From: Membranipora membranacea
Lineage: Eukaryota > Bryozoa > Gymnolaemata > Cheilostomatida > Membraniporidae
Assembly (NCBI GenBank): GCA_914767715.1
Contig: OU612072.1
Span: 3,660,001 to 3,724,000 of the forward strand
Length of the DNA: 64,000 nucleotides
Direction of reading: 5' to 3'
Below the pieces are notes generated by a model. That model had not been told where the DNA came from. It made no database searches and was given only the letters and a program-made list of their open reading frames with translations. The translations under genes and the position numbers were made by a program. Below, in pieces: positions 11,766-23,859 of this stretch. Within the stretch, counting starts at the first letter, position 1. The number at the start of each line of letters is the position of its first letter.

Positions 11766-12399
11766 CAGTCTGCCGTCCTACCTGCTGCAAAGAGGCATAG
11801 ACAGGGAATAGGAGGAGATAAAGAAAGAGGTCTTTAGGCGGGAAGGTTCTTGTCTAAGGCCCCTGTGAGGCTGTGACCTGCGAACCTGTGTTTTCCCTAA
11901 GTGTGGCATCCACCACCCAAAACCTATACAAGAGAATCTTAACCTATTCAAAAGTGAAGAGACTATTACGGTTTCCCCTGAAGTTTTGTGGTAATTATTC
12001 TTGTGGCACTTCTAGTTGAATATAGTCTACGCACTGTGCAGGATTTGCTTGGATTTTTCCTCTCATTACTTCTACATTAATCTTACTTCATATAGCCTAG
12101 GGTCCAATAATACACATTGTATGACCTTTTGTCAATGTCATGAATGACCGCCCTTATTCAAAATGAAAGAAATTCTGGCTGACATTTTCTTCACTACTTG
12201 GCAGTGAATATCTCTGCTCATGGGTATTTCCCAAACATGAGGCTACTTTTCCCAGAGTCTTACTGGAATACTCTCATACCTGGAGCAATATAGTAGGTGG
12301 CATGAATAGAAATCAATAGATATTGCAGTTTTAGTGCTCCCCTTGATTAACTTATAACACTCAAGAGCAGACAACTCCAGCGAAATCCTGCATTGTTCT
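11766..12399. other. Stretch without recognisable gene, upstream of FUT8
   Basis: No supported exon, RNA gene or repeat. Distal FUT8 regulatory sequence could lie here, but nothing specific is visible. Confidence 0.3.
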
Positions 12400-12463
12400 C
12401 AGACTTTTTCCCCTCCGGGGGGCCGTCGGACAGGGGGCAAAGTCTGGGGGGCTCAGACTAAGT
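12400..12463 (+). repeat. G-rich hairpin element, copy 1
   Basis: The copy runs from AGACTTTTTCCCC to GGGGCAAAGTCT, then AGTCTGGGGGGCTCAGACT, so it can form nested hairpins. It carries the core GGGCCGTCGGA shared with the copies at 21685 and 23316. It lies about 430 bp before the FUT8 start codon. Confidence 0.6.
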
Positions 12464-12888
12464 TGAATAAATTTGACATTGACTGATTAAAAACACACAA
12501 GGTCTACTTGTTAACATTTCAATTTTTAATACAGCTGAGTTGAGTTGATAATGCTGTGAGCTGAGTGGTTTTCAAACCAAAGCAGGAACTAAACCAATCT
12601 TGTTTTTTATTTACATAGGGAGCACAGGCTTGACTGCATCAGATTAGCAGCTACAAGTACGACGCAGTTATTGGTTATTGTTGTAATAGTTTATGGTACT
12701 CAAGATAACGATTATCCTGTTGACGTACAAGGAAATTGTTCTACTTTCACCTTGCACCAGATAACACGCTATTTATGACAGAGCTGGGATAGGCTGTGAC
12801 TGGTCGACGATTCACTGCTTCGACTCCTATCTTGGTCATCAAGGTTGACAAAAAACACCACGCCTCTGCATCGGAGACAAACTTCAAA

Positions 12889-15800
12889 ATGGGCTCTACG
12901 GTGAGTCAGTTGGTATCGGTTCCTACCTGTTGCCAGAAACAGCAGCAGACGATGAAGGTGCAAAGATGGAAACTGCTTTTACTTGTCTTTGTTGGACTGC
13001 TCTTTGCTGGTCTGTGGATTTGTTGGATGTTTTGCCCGTTCTCACATCCTCAATCCACATTACTGATGTAAGTCAAAATCCTGCCAGCGGTAATCTGAAA
13101 ACATAGTTTACATTAAATATCTAGTGTTTGGCATCTGACTGTTCCAGAAGCTTAGCTGACCCTTTTGACAGATCAGTAAACAAGTCATTTGATAATATAA
13201 AAACTTCCTTGAATTTATATATGCCATTAGAAGTTTAATTTTGTTGTTGACCTAAAGTTGTTTTTGATCAAAGGTATGATTCTGTCTCTCTGGTAGATTG
13301 TTTCATCAAATTGTCGACATTTGCTCCAACATGATTCGCACCGATTTATAACATGGATTAGCATTACATCAATTATAAAAATGTCAGCATTTGAATAAAC
13401 ATTTTATAGGAGCACTGCTGGATACCAAGGCGATAAGAGTGATGAACACAAGGGGCTGATCAAAGAACAATGTAATGAGAAGGTACTTAATAACTCCTAT
13501 TATCCCAGTTTGAAAGAAGTAAGAATTGCTGAAAAGAGGACACCTAAAGTCTACAGAAAGACCTAAGCAATAAATAGTCTGGCAGATAGTTTTTTACATT
13601 CATTAGCACTTCTGAGTAAAAATCATGAAGAAATTAGAAAGGAATGAGGTATTTATGCCTAGTGCTGGGCATAAATACCTCATGATTTTCTGGCAGATAG
13701 TCTTGAAGTAGTTAAGCAATATTTTCACATTTATTATCAATTCTAAGTAAAAATCATGAAGATATTTACTAAACAAGCTTAGTAAAAATCTTCCTAAGCT
13801 TGTTTGTTATTTCACTTCACTTTTTGCGCATAAGATAAACAATTTTTTAACACCACCATTTATATATAGAGGATTTAAAAACACTACCAAGTTCAATTTT
13901 CGTGATAAACATTTACTTTTATATCATACAGACAATCTAAGATACAAAGTTTCTGCTACATACAATTCTTTACCGTTACATTTGAGATCTAAAGAGAAGT
14001 TCAGTTCATTCAAAACTTTACTTTTCAACCATATATTATCGACTTGACCAACATCATTGATGATATTATTTCCCTTCTGTTTCTCTTTTTTTGTTATAAA
14101 AAAAATTGTTTTCTGGCACTGAGTGCAAAACATTTCGAATGAGATGACTTTTGATGCCAATAAAAAGTATATATATATATTAGAAAATTATGAGGTATTT
14201 ATGCCTAGTGCTGGGCAAGCACATGATCTGCCTCATCTGTCTACTTGAGGTAACTGTCAATCTTAATGAATGAAACTCTCTACTATTTGTACGATTTTCC
14301 GCGACAATGAAATTATATTTGGGAAATTATATTTGGGAAATTATATTTATGTTATGTTTTTATCGAGCTTGCGCAGCGCTAGGTACAAATACCTCATGGT
14401 TGAAAAAGGGAGACAATTACAATATACATAGTTCTTACCCAGAAGGGCTCAGAACTTCTTCAGTGTACAATTATTGCATAACTAATGCATAACTAGCTTC
14501 TAGAATTTATATTGCTCTGATCATTAGGTAGCACTTTAACTTTTTTGAATTTTTGTTCACTGTTGTTTCTTTTGATTTAAGATTTTCTGTATTGTAGTTA
14601 CCAAGCCTGGGACTGACTAATCAGGAGTTGCGGTCTGTAGAAAGTCAAAGCCAGGATTCCGTTCAAGGAGGAAAACATGGAGATATAGTCGAGCCCGGTT
14701 TGTTATAAAGCATTCATTCAGTGTTAGTTTGTGAGAATCATTTAAAATGGTGCTATCAGTCTTTCTTATCTCAGGTCTATTTTTTATCCGTGTCACAATG
14801 TTCTTGGTACACGGATAGTAACATGGAGCTGAATAGTGAAATTGATGGCCTATCTTCTAACATCAAAGTGCCACTACCAATAGCTGTTTAGTGCCTTTTT
14901 CAGTTTCTGGAAGCTCGCTGAACACCTTAAATAAGTTTGTATACTGCCTCACAGTTTTAGAATGTGTAATACTCTCGGTATGACCTTGGAACCTTGACAA
15001 CTTGACAACTTGACACATAGATGTTTGATGACCTCAACACCTTGGGACCCTGGGACCTTGGGACCTTGGTACCCTGGGACCTTGGGACCTTGGTACCCTG
15101 GGACCTTGGGACCTTGGGACCTTGGGACCTTGGGCCAGCCCAAATCTTTTGTTTTTTTTACTGGGTAGCAAATATTTATATGGTCACACCAGTTTGGTAA
15201 TGGGCTGAAAAAATTTTCGGTTCAAACCTTATCACATATCACATATCACTCAGGCTTGGATCAAATGGCATTTTTCCCAGTAATTTCCGGTAAGTTTGGT
15301 GGTCGATCAGGGATAGCTCAGACTTGACTTGGGATCATAAGGTCCCAGGTTCAAACCCCACCGGGTGCACGTTTGTCTAGTACTACCTGATTTGGCTGTC
15401 GCGGGCCATTCACCCTAGCCGACCTGGAATCGAATAATGGATAATGGATTGCCATATTGCCTAATACCTTCAAAATTGAAGTTGGCAATTACTCTTCATA
15501 ACATAACATAACACTTCTAGTGGTCAACATTTTTGCCGCTATAAATCAAATATAGTACAATTGGCTAGACCGGCCATATACTTTAAGAGTAAAACCTTTT
15601 CTAAGGAGACAGGATATAAAACCACAGTGACACTGACAGGTATCCTACTTTAGGTTGAGGGATATCAATGAACGTTACATCGCTTGAATAATAACAACAA
15701 GCTTGCGGCAAAACAGGAGTCCGAGAACCACTGACTCAGAACACTTATTAATGAAAAAATTCTTTCTACACAAATTATCATTTAACTGTGTTAGCAAATT

Positions 15801-18800
15801 CTAACATACTAAGAATTCTGTTCAACTTCATTAATCTTATAATAAAACAACCGTCAGAATAACTGACAAACAAACTAGAAATCAAACCAGTACTCAGTAG
15901 TGTCACTATTAGTCTTTCTGCTCACCGCTGAGGTCTGTTGAATCATCAATAGCCTCACATTATAAGTTTTATGACAGTCAGCAACTTGAATCTAACAGAC
16001 TGACTGCTATTACTGACTGACCACAGAACCCTAGGTGCAAGAACCAATTGTGACAGCCATCACCTATTATGTATCAGGTCATGACAGTGACCGGTCTGGC
16101 TGTCACTGGAAATGCCATAATAATAATCATTTCCTATTCACGGCCAGTGGCAGAAATAATGACATTTTAATGGACATTTATTACATCAATAATGACCAAC
16201 TTATGTGCTGTGTCCTGATGTGTGGTGTTACGCTTTGGAGTCTTATACCTGACAAGTCTCCCTTTTTGGTAGGGAGCCTCCCAGTTTTAGGGGTATTTTC
16301 CACCTCCTCCCTATCTCCCTATTTCCTCCCTTTTTTCAGCTTCCTTCACCCAGACGACTTTTTAAGCTTCTCGTTGCAAGAAAAACTATGTTTTCCTACC
16401 CCCACAGTACATATACCTATATATAATTGCCTATTAACATGATACTATCTCTCCTCGTTCGTATAAAGTGCAACAACATAATTTGTAAAATCAGGTAAAA
16501 TTACGCATTTCATAATACGAACGCTCTAGTTTTGGCTCAAAATAAATGACAACAAGGGCCAAATTACACCTTCACTGTTGGACACGCAGAGTGGTACTCA
16601 GGGTCGGGAGTTCGTCCGCGGAGACCTCCTGATTTCTGGGTCTACCGACTTGTCACTCTGCATGTCTTGATGAGTGTGAGCCAATTAATTATCACTTTGC
16701 TATTACTTAGTTTTTGCAATTTAATTGATATCATATGATATCATATTTTCACATCCTTTTGGTAATACTATATAAGAGATAGTTTTTACTCAGTTTAGTG
16801 TGTGTTGTTTGAGAGAGCAATAAAGATGCTGGTGTGCAATTAAAAGTCTCATCAATTCGCCCTAGTAACCGCTCAGTGTGCGGCATAGTGGTTAAGTGCC
16901 GTCACACAATAATCATTCTGAAATAAATCAATTCCCTTAGTTAAGCTTTAACCAAAAACAACAAACACGCAAACAATTTAATACCCAAAACTTAAATCAC
17001 AAAAACCCCTTGTGAATCACCCGGAGATGGGTAAAGCTGACACTGGTGAGGTATAATAAAATCCCTGCCATTTTATACTTTAAGAGAGAAACTATTTTTG
17101 TTACAGGGTTGGGGCCGAGCTATGACCATGAAATGGCCAGGTTCAAACTGGCTGATAATATACAGGAGTTGTGGTTCTTTGCTAAATCTCAGCTCAGGAA
17201 AATGAACACTGATGCGGCTAATAAAACTCTGGAAGATATCGGACACAGATACAGGTAAACAGCTGTACTATAGAGTCAAACTCGAGCTCAAAGCCCGGAA
17301 CGAGCGTCTGCAAATTAATGTTTACATTACAAAAATTCATGCTGTTCTTAATGGGCTGATGATGGATAGGCGCTTTATGGGACATGTCTTACAGCACTCA
17401 AGGTTTTATAAAGCATTGTTGTCTGTGCTGTCTGTCACATGTCCTACAACACCAAAGTGTTGAATCGGAAAAAGTACCTAAAATATGTATTAGCATGCAA
17501 CATAGGCTACGCCAACAAACCCCTGCTATGATTTTCTTATAAATCTGGCAATTGCCCATACAGAACTGGACTTTTTCTCTAATGTACAAAATGTGCTTTT
17601 ATTTGCTTCGATGATTGTTTGCACATGCATTGTAAACTCAAGTTTAAAAAACCAAATTCTGTCTGTAAGCCTGCCGTCAATATATATGTTTGCATTTGGC
17701 GAATGCTGTTATTTCAATCCTCATATACTTTAAATTATACTAAAAGGTCCTCTGTTATTGCACCATATATTGGTATGGCTTAAATTGATAAAAAAGCAAT
17801 AAATGCGATATCGAAATCATTCCTCCCCTCCCCTGCAGGATCATCTGTCAGTATGTCAAATTTGTTACTGATATCATAATTAATTTCATAAAGTATAAAC
17901 ACTCTCCCTCTCTTTCTACCTCATCTTTGCTGTAGATCGATAGAGGTAGATTTGATGACGTTAAGAAATGTTGATAATAATCAGAACTGGAGAGAGAAAG
18001 AGCATAGAGAGCTACAGGATCTCATACAGAGAAGGTTACACCATCTACAGGTGAAATATCTAAAATAATCTCAATGATTAAACTGAAGTTTGATCTATGT
18101 CATTCTTTTATAATATTTCAAGCCAAATACTGAAATTAGATATATATATCAACTGTGCCAGAGGCTGAAACAGTCTACCCAGAAAGCTCCCCTATAGTGG
18201 GAGTCGAACCCAATCTCTTGGTAGAGGATAGCAAGCATGCTTACGGATTGCGCCATCTCAGTACTCAATCCCATCACAACAAAGAGTCGAATTTATAGCC
18301 AGCAATCTCATGAAAAGCCTGATTACTTGTCTGTGGTAGTAAGGTTCTTTGTGTCTATGGACAAGGTGCAACTTATCTAACAGGTGCACAGTGATACAAA
18401 TTTCAATCGCAAAACACAGCATGAGATTTTTTCCTGTCTCAAGTGAATTGAGAAGTGGCAGGATATGACTATGTCTTGTAACCATTGGTACGGAACACCT
18501 CAGTGACTGTGGCTTATGAACTGGTAAACTTTATTCTCAATTAGGAGTTGTTCACTCAGCATCATAAATAGTACAACTCCTAATCAATGTGTAGGTTTTT
18601 GTCTTTGGTGACTCTTGTTATGAAGAGTGTTTCTGAAATATAGATAGGCCAACTCAATATATATGTTTTTAGAATCCCAAGGACTGTTCTAAAGCTAAGA
18701 AGCTGTTGTGTGACTTGAAAGTAGGTTGTGGGTTCGGATGTCAGCTTCATCATGTTGGTTACTGTCTAATGATGTCTTACGGCCTTGAAAGGACATTGAT

Positions 18801-21800
18801 ACTACATTCAGATGTAAGTTCAGAGTTATGATACAAAGTGAATTGGACATTTTCTTTATAATTATTGAAAATCCTTTCAGTTTCAGTTCAATTGACCATT
18901 GTATTCCACTCAACGATTTGTTCGATTCTGACCAGATTTTTGACCTCTCGGTTAAACTTTCTTACCAGGCTCTGTCACTTTGTTGAGACCATATTTCCTG
19001 TTAAGTTCTCATTGTGAATATCCAGGGTTAGCTTATGTTTTTATTTTATGCTCTGTTCCTACAACCTGGCTCCCAGACATATCATATTTGATGGTTGTTT
19101 TTTTACAGGGATTTAAATATACATCTAAGGGATGGGACTCAGTATTCAGACCAGTCAGTGACACGTGTACAGATGTTTGTGAAGGGCAGACTAAGCGTGA
19201 GTGGAATGGTAAGTCTACTCTGAGATTTCAACAAGATCCGCAGAAATGCTGTTGATATTAATTTATAGCTGCTAGATGCCAGTAATGATCTTGCACAAGC
19301 TTAATTTTCAAACCATGTGTTTACAGAAAATAATTCAGGATGGTTCATGGCTACCTGGATTCATGTATTTAGAAGGGGGGGGGGGGTATCTCCTAAAACA
19401 GACTGTTTGTACACTGTTGGAAAGCTGCTGAGTTACTGAATGCACAACAAATTTCAATTGAAAATTAAATTACATGTGATGTTTTCAATAAAAAAGGTTG
19501 GTTTTAATCAAAATGTATGACAAAGTCAAATTTGATAAAGGCTCAAATTCATTCTTTGAGAACGAGTTAATCATATTATTTGTTTTGGTTCTGAAACAGA
19601 TAATAGTTGTTGGAGAAAATAATTTTCTTATCAAGTAATATTTAATTTACATACACAACAGCTTTTAGCATCATGACATATGTACAGTCAAAACAAATTT
19701 GGTTTCCCTCATTTTTCAAAGGCTGGACACACTCTCAAAAGATCCATTATCGATTAGACAACACCAACCAGTACCACTTTGACAAAGACAGCCCTAAAGA
19801 AAGCCCTTTCAACGACCCATCAATTTTTTTTTATATCTGTTGATGTAAAGTGGCTCCCCAATGGAGTACAGAAAGTCAAAATTTTCTCACCCAGATGTGT
19901 CTGCCTTAGGTCAGGAAGGATAAGTTTATCATTAGCGATAAACCCCTGAGCTAAGTTTGATCACCCCGAGTCGAGTTTGGTCTGCCTGAGTCGAGTCTGT
20001 CTATTAGCTCTTATTTTGGTTACTTTATAATTATTTTTAGGGGAATCTCAGACAAAGGATGTTGATGCTGTTGTAGTTCCAGTATTTTCTAAATTGCAGG
20101 CACGCCCCCCATACATGCCTCTAACGATCCCTGAGGATCTTGCTCAAAGGCTACAGTAAGTTATCAAGTCTAGTCTAATCTTGGCCAATGATTTTATTTA
20201 TCACTATTGAATTATTATCGTTTCATTATTTTTACCATGATCAGTTCCTCCCTCACCTGCGTAATGCTGAATCATGTTCATCATCATCATGACACTGACT
20301 AGAGAGACTGGCCTCCTAGCTCTATTAGGATTGAACGGACAAACCTCTGATTTTCTGATTTGGATAGGACATGTACAGCCATACAACATCCTAGACATTG
20401 CTTGTGGAGCGGGCACAAACATGTGCCTTATTAAGAGAATATTATTATTTTCTTGTATGTATGGGTGTACAAGTAATCTGGTTTTAATCCCGTTTCTGTT
20501 AATCCAGTTGGTCTGGTACTGACAAGTATAATCTTTTCTATCTTTTTCTATTTGGCTATATATATATCAAAAATATGACGAAAAAGAGGGTAACATCTGT
20601 TACCAATTCTTCTACTGTAGAACACTGCATGGAGATCCATATGTATGGTTTATATCTCAGTTTGTTAAATATTTAATGAGACCACAGAACCATCTACAGG
20701 ACGATATAGACAATGCAAAACAGAAGATGAACTTCACAAATCCAATGGTTGGGTAAGCTTGGATAGTATTGTTACCTCGACGTCTTTTTTCTTATTTCGA
20801 GCGCCAGAAAGATGCAAGCTGTAAGGATGTTTCTTTTAGCTTTAGCTTCAGTGATTTTTGAATTTATTTTTCAATCGTTGAAATCTTGACAAAATACAGT
20901 TGTACATTCTGCCTAACTAAGCAAAGTTTTGCAGCAATGCATAAGTGGATAGTAAAAAATGTGCTTCACAGCATCAGCTTTGTGCATGACGCTGTGCAAA
21001 ACTCAAAGAAGTTGTTGACTCTTAGCTGAGTAACACTTTAGGGGAGGTTCAAAACATTGCAGTAATAATGATAGAGGACAGGCTAGAATATAACAGGAAC
21101 AGGAAACTGCTCTGTGTGGTTCTATTGAAGCTGAGTTTGAGCAGCATTTGAGATGCCTTTAGCACCTGATGGATCAAATGGTTGAAGAGAATTCGCACTG
21201 AAAATTCATCCGATTTAGATTTGATCTTTTTCCCTATGCATAAGGTGCAATCTGCTTTTAATCAATGAGAACTTGTTTGAAACCCTGGTTGCTCTTTAAA
21301 AGGGCTTTTGTCTGTAGGTATCCCTTAAATCGCTTACATCAATGAAATAAATGTTTATATACTTGGGATATGGTAGTATACATGTGCGAAGAACAGACAA
21401 GATAATCGATGAAGCAGAATCTCATGGTATAGAAGAGTATATGGAACATGTCAACCAGTGGTTTATGGCTCAGGAAAGAATCCCTAATAAAATCGACAAG
21501 CGAAGAGTTTATATAGCCTCAGATGACCCATCAGTGCTACCAGAAGCTAGAAAAAAGTTGGTGTTTTGTTAATTAAAAATTGTTGTAGTTCTGGACACAT
21601 TATATCGTGAGATTTAAATGACCATGGAGATTTTGGGAAGTCCTCTGCCCTCAGTTCTACTATTACACTTCATAACTCCTCTAGTGGAGGGCCGTCGGAG
21701 AGGGACGACAGACAGGGGGCTCAGACTGCATCACTGCAAAAATCTACGATTTTATTGTCTTGTAACAATTTTTCAAGAGCAATTTCATTTAATACTGACA

Positions 21801-23303
21801 GAATCATAATAAAGTATCTTGCTGAATCATTTTACAATAAAATGTTATACCGACGGCAAGTTAAGAACATGATAAAACTTCTATACGGATTGTTTCAGAT
21901 ATCCGGATTATGAATTCTTTGGAGATATATCTATATCACAGAAGGCAGACTGTCCTGATAGATACACTGATAAATCACTAAGAGGTGTCCTAATAGATAT
22001 ACATATGCTCTCTATGACTGATTACTTAGTCTGTACTTTCTCTTCTAATGTAAGTGGACGTAACAACTAAATCCAGAACTTATTGTCGAACCATTATTGT
22101 CATGTGCAAGGATAGCTAACTGCATTTTTTCTCAGATTTTCCATCAAAATGGTAGCTGATGAAAAAAATGTCATTATTTCCTTCCCATGATGAGTCATAA
22201 GCATGATCATGAGCTAACTACTTAATTAAACTATGAACAGCAGTCATCCAAATACAAGTAAGGCAATGAGTGGAATTGATGCTGCTGTATTTGAGTAGAT
22301 TTGAAGTTAGTTTATTGCCTAATTTTTAATATCCATCCTGTAATAGGTTGACAGCATCGAAAAAAACGGCACGTAAATTAAACTGATTAAAAGGAGTCTG
22401 AGCTGCATTAGTTGAAAAGATGTAGTGCTTTTGCATACTGTGATGTAGCTTCAACTTTGTATATGGTCATCAGATTTTTCAAAAGTCTGAGTTAATTACC
22501 GTCATAAATAATATTGATTGGTACAATAATATGACCCTGATATAATTGTTTTTGATTTATAGATTGGCAGATTGGTGTATGAAATAATGCAGACGCTTCA
22601 CCCAGACCCGAGTGGCTGGTATCATTCCCTAGATGAGATATATTACTACTTCGGGGGACCAGGAGGAGCTAAAAAACGTGACACAGTATTATATAAACAT
22701 TGTCCTAGAAATAAAGGTGAGAATTTATCACACTAGGCTTGATAGGCTTACACCAAGCAGTTAGAGACACTAACTCCCTGCTTACACCAATCGAGTTTCA
22801 CTGTATTACATTACAATATAGCCATATAAGTAGAATTTTACCCAATCTAAATGCTCAGACAGCTGCAATGCATTGTGAGTTAGTGGCATTACGTTATCAA
22901 TCACAAAATCATTATCATCATTATCAAAATGAGTGTTTAATCATTTTATGTTATATGTCATGTTATGATATATATTATACTAAATTATATCAGTGGTAAT
23001 TCAACTAACTGCATTGAAGCTGTCTGAGCACTTAAACTAAATTGTACCAATATTATGTCAGGGGAAGAAACATGACCAATAAAATCTATAAATGTTTATA
23101 ACTACTATGTTGTAGATGAAATAGAGTTAGATCCTGGGGACCTGGTAGGGATTTTCACGAATCACTGGGACGGGTATAGTGAAGGCACAAACGATCAAAC
23201 TGGAGTTACAGGATTTTATCCGGGCTATAAAACTGTGGATAAAAAGGTCATAGTAAAATACCCGACATATCCCGAAGTCCCACTGACTGTACCTGAAAAA
23301 TAA
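12889..23303 (+). CDS. FUT8: Alpha-1,6-fucosyltransferase (FUT8 orthologue), 13 coding exons, complete
   Basis: This type II Golgi enzyme transfers fucose from GDP-fucose to the innermost GlcNAc of N-glycans (core fucosylation). Exons: 12889-13067, 13410-13482, 14598-14697, 17107-17254, 17936-18050, 18673-18813, 19109-19208, 20041-20155, 20621-20752, 21377-21556, 21899-22049, 22563-22716, 23116-23303. Phases agree at every junction and give 591 aa (human about 575). Residues 29-48 form the membrane anchor after a short cytosolic tail. Family landmarks follow: '[14 protein letters not shown]' (about 133-146), 'NWREKE', the cysteine-rich '[15 protein letters not shown]', '[11 protein letters not shown]', and the donor-binding 'GIHVRRTDK' (368-376) with both arginines. 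Then come '[10 protein letters not shown]', 'YLVCTFSSN' and 'EIMQTLHPD', and a C-terminal SH3 domain with 'NHWDGYSEG'. Exons 2-3 (about residues 60-117) encode a low-complexity stem unlike the usual coiled coil. The ATG is the first in frame and has A at -3 and G at +4. Confidence 0.97.
13560..13810. repeat. Cluster of foldbacks and tandem duplication in FUT8 intron 2
   Basis: A perfect-looking hairpin TGAGGTATTTATGCC...GGCATAAATACCTCA lies at 13646-13684. The flanking block (TCTGGCAGATAGT to AAAAATCATGAAGA) occurs twice, at about 13577-13635 and 13689-13765. A second hairpin AAACAAGCTTAG...CTAAGCTTGTTT spans about 13772-13806. Pieces of the first hairpin recur at 14192-14217 and 14380-14396. 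Confidence 0.6.
13855..14165 (+). mobile_element. LINE fragment: C-terminal tail of reverse transcriptase ORF
   Basis: In one plus-strand frame the segment reads '[16 protein letters not shown]', then '[18 protein letters not shown]', then 'TLLFNHIL' and a stop. The Y-N-S-L-P ... F-K-x-x-L pattern is the usual end of jockey/CR1-type pol ORFs. It is 5' truncated and lies in FUT8 intron 2. Confidence 0.6.
14308..14350 (+). repeat. Short tandem repeat, about 14-bp unit, three copies
   Basis: GAAATTATATTTGG is repeated nearly three times head to tail within FUT8 intron 2. Confidence 0.7.
14985..15136 (+). repeat. Minisatellite of 8-bp-like GGGACCTT units
   Basis: GGGACCTT and the variants GGTACCCT and GGGACCCT are repeated about fifteen times. 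On the minus strand the array stays open and would read as a glycine/proline-rich repeat, but it lies in FUT8 intron 3 and has no gene structure. Confidence 0.8.
15303..15500 (+). mobile_element. tRNA-derived SINE (family A), second copy
   Basis: The tRNA-like head has an A box GATAGCTCAGACTTG and a B box GGTTCAAACCCC (about 15348-15359). It is followed by the same conserved middle as the copy at 8365 (TGATTTGGCTG...GGGCCATTCACCCTAGCC). The copy ends with short ATAAC repeats. It lies in FUT8 intron 3. Confidence 0.75.
16250..16655. mobile_element. MITE-like element with TGACAAGT terminal inverted repeats, copy A
   Basis: The element begins TGACAAGTCTCCCTTTTTGG and ends ACTTGTCA. It aligns over its full length with the copy at 30988-31358, including GTTTGTCCGCGGAGACCTC-like and TTTTTCAGCTTCC blocks. 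There is no coding capacity. It lies in FUT8 intron 3. Confidence 0.75.
18155..18265 (-). mobile_element. tRNA-like SINE head, minus strand
   Basis: The minus strand carries an A-box-like GATGGCGCAATCCGTAAG and a B-box-like GGGTTCGACTCCC at tRNA spacing. The acceptor ends do not pair, so this is a SINE or tRNA pseudogene rather than a tRNA gene. It lies in FUT8 intron 5. Confidence 0.55.
19374..19386 (+). repeat. G homopolymer (about 13 nt)
   Basis: Uninterrupted G run in FUT8 intron 7. Several similar G or C runs occur in the window (52558-52573, 55891-55902, 57763-57774). Confidence 0.8.
21685..21727 (+). repeat. G-rich hairpin element, copy 2
   Basis: Carries the core GGGCCGTCGGA and ends with GGGGGCTCAGACT. 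It lies in FUT8 intron 10. Confidence 0.55.
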
Positions 23304-23315
23304 TGAACATGTTTT

Positions 23316-23371
23316 TGCCCTGGGGGCCGTCGGAAGGGGGGAGAGGGGCAACAGTCTAGGGGGCTCAAACT
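23316..23371 (+). repeat. G-rich hairpin element, copy 3 (FUT8 3' UTR)
   Basis: Carries GGGGGCCGTCGGAAGGGGG and AGTCTAGGGGGCTCAAACT. It begins 13 nt after the FUT8 stop codon, so it should be transcribed in the mRNA 3' UTR. Confidence 0.6.
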
Positions 23372-23626
23372 ATGTTTGTGCACTTCATTTTGTTATTCTG
23401 GGACACAATATCTAAGATTGTGGGTATTCTCGGTAAGCTTCTGAATTAATATCTGTTCCGCACATAGCAAGTATAAATTTGTGCTACATACTTTGTAATG
23501 TATCAGCAAGTATCTCAGGTTGTTTCATAAAGTGCAGTTTGTATATATATATACATAGTCTATCAGTTATTGTAATACATTCATTTGGACGTTTTAGATC
23601 CAGGTGTGTAAAAATAATATTGTTGA

Positions 23627-23632
23627 AATAAA
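23627..23632 (+). promoter_or_regulatory. Candidate FUT8 polyadenylation signal AATAAA
   Basis: Canonical hexamer 324 nt after the FUT8 stop codon. Nearer AATAAA sites were not seen on the plus strand. Confidence 0.45.
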
Positions 23633-23799
23633 CTGACAATATCCTGTATATAAATTCCATATGGCAAGCTTACACTTAGCACGCTCACCATCATGTTACT
23701 GGAGGTGATCCCCATGCACAACTATAGCATTAAAATTTTGTTTCCAAAATGGTTAGCAAAGTGGTCAGTTGCACCCTAAGACACCCCCAAGTACAGACC

Positions 23800-23836
23800 A
23801 GGGAGCCGAGGGGCACGAGTCTGGGAGGCTCAGACT
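23800..23836 (+). repeat. G-rich hairpin element, copy 4 (partial)
   Basis: Carries the 3' half of the family, AGTCTGGGAGGCTCAGACT, which forms a 6-bp stem. The core is changed to GGGAGCCGAGGGG. Confidence 0.5.
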
Positions 23837-23859
23837 AGTACAGATGTGGTATTGATATT

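Noticed and set aside
14949-15143. Minus-strand frame with a glycine/proline repeat, like collagen
   Set aside because: It is the translation of a minisatellite in an FUT8 intron, with no splice sites or flanking coding sequence.
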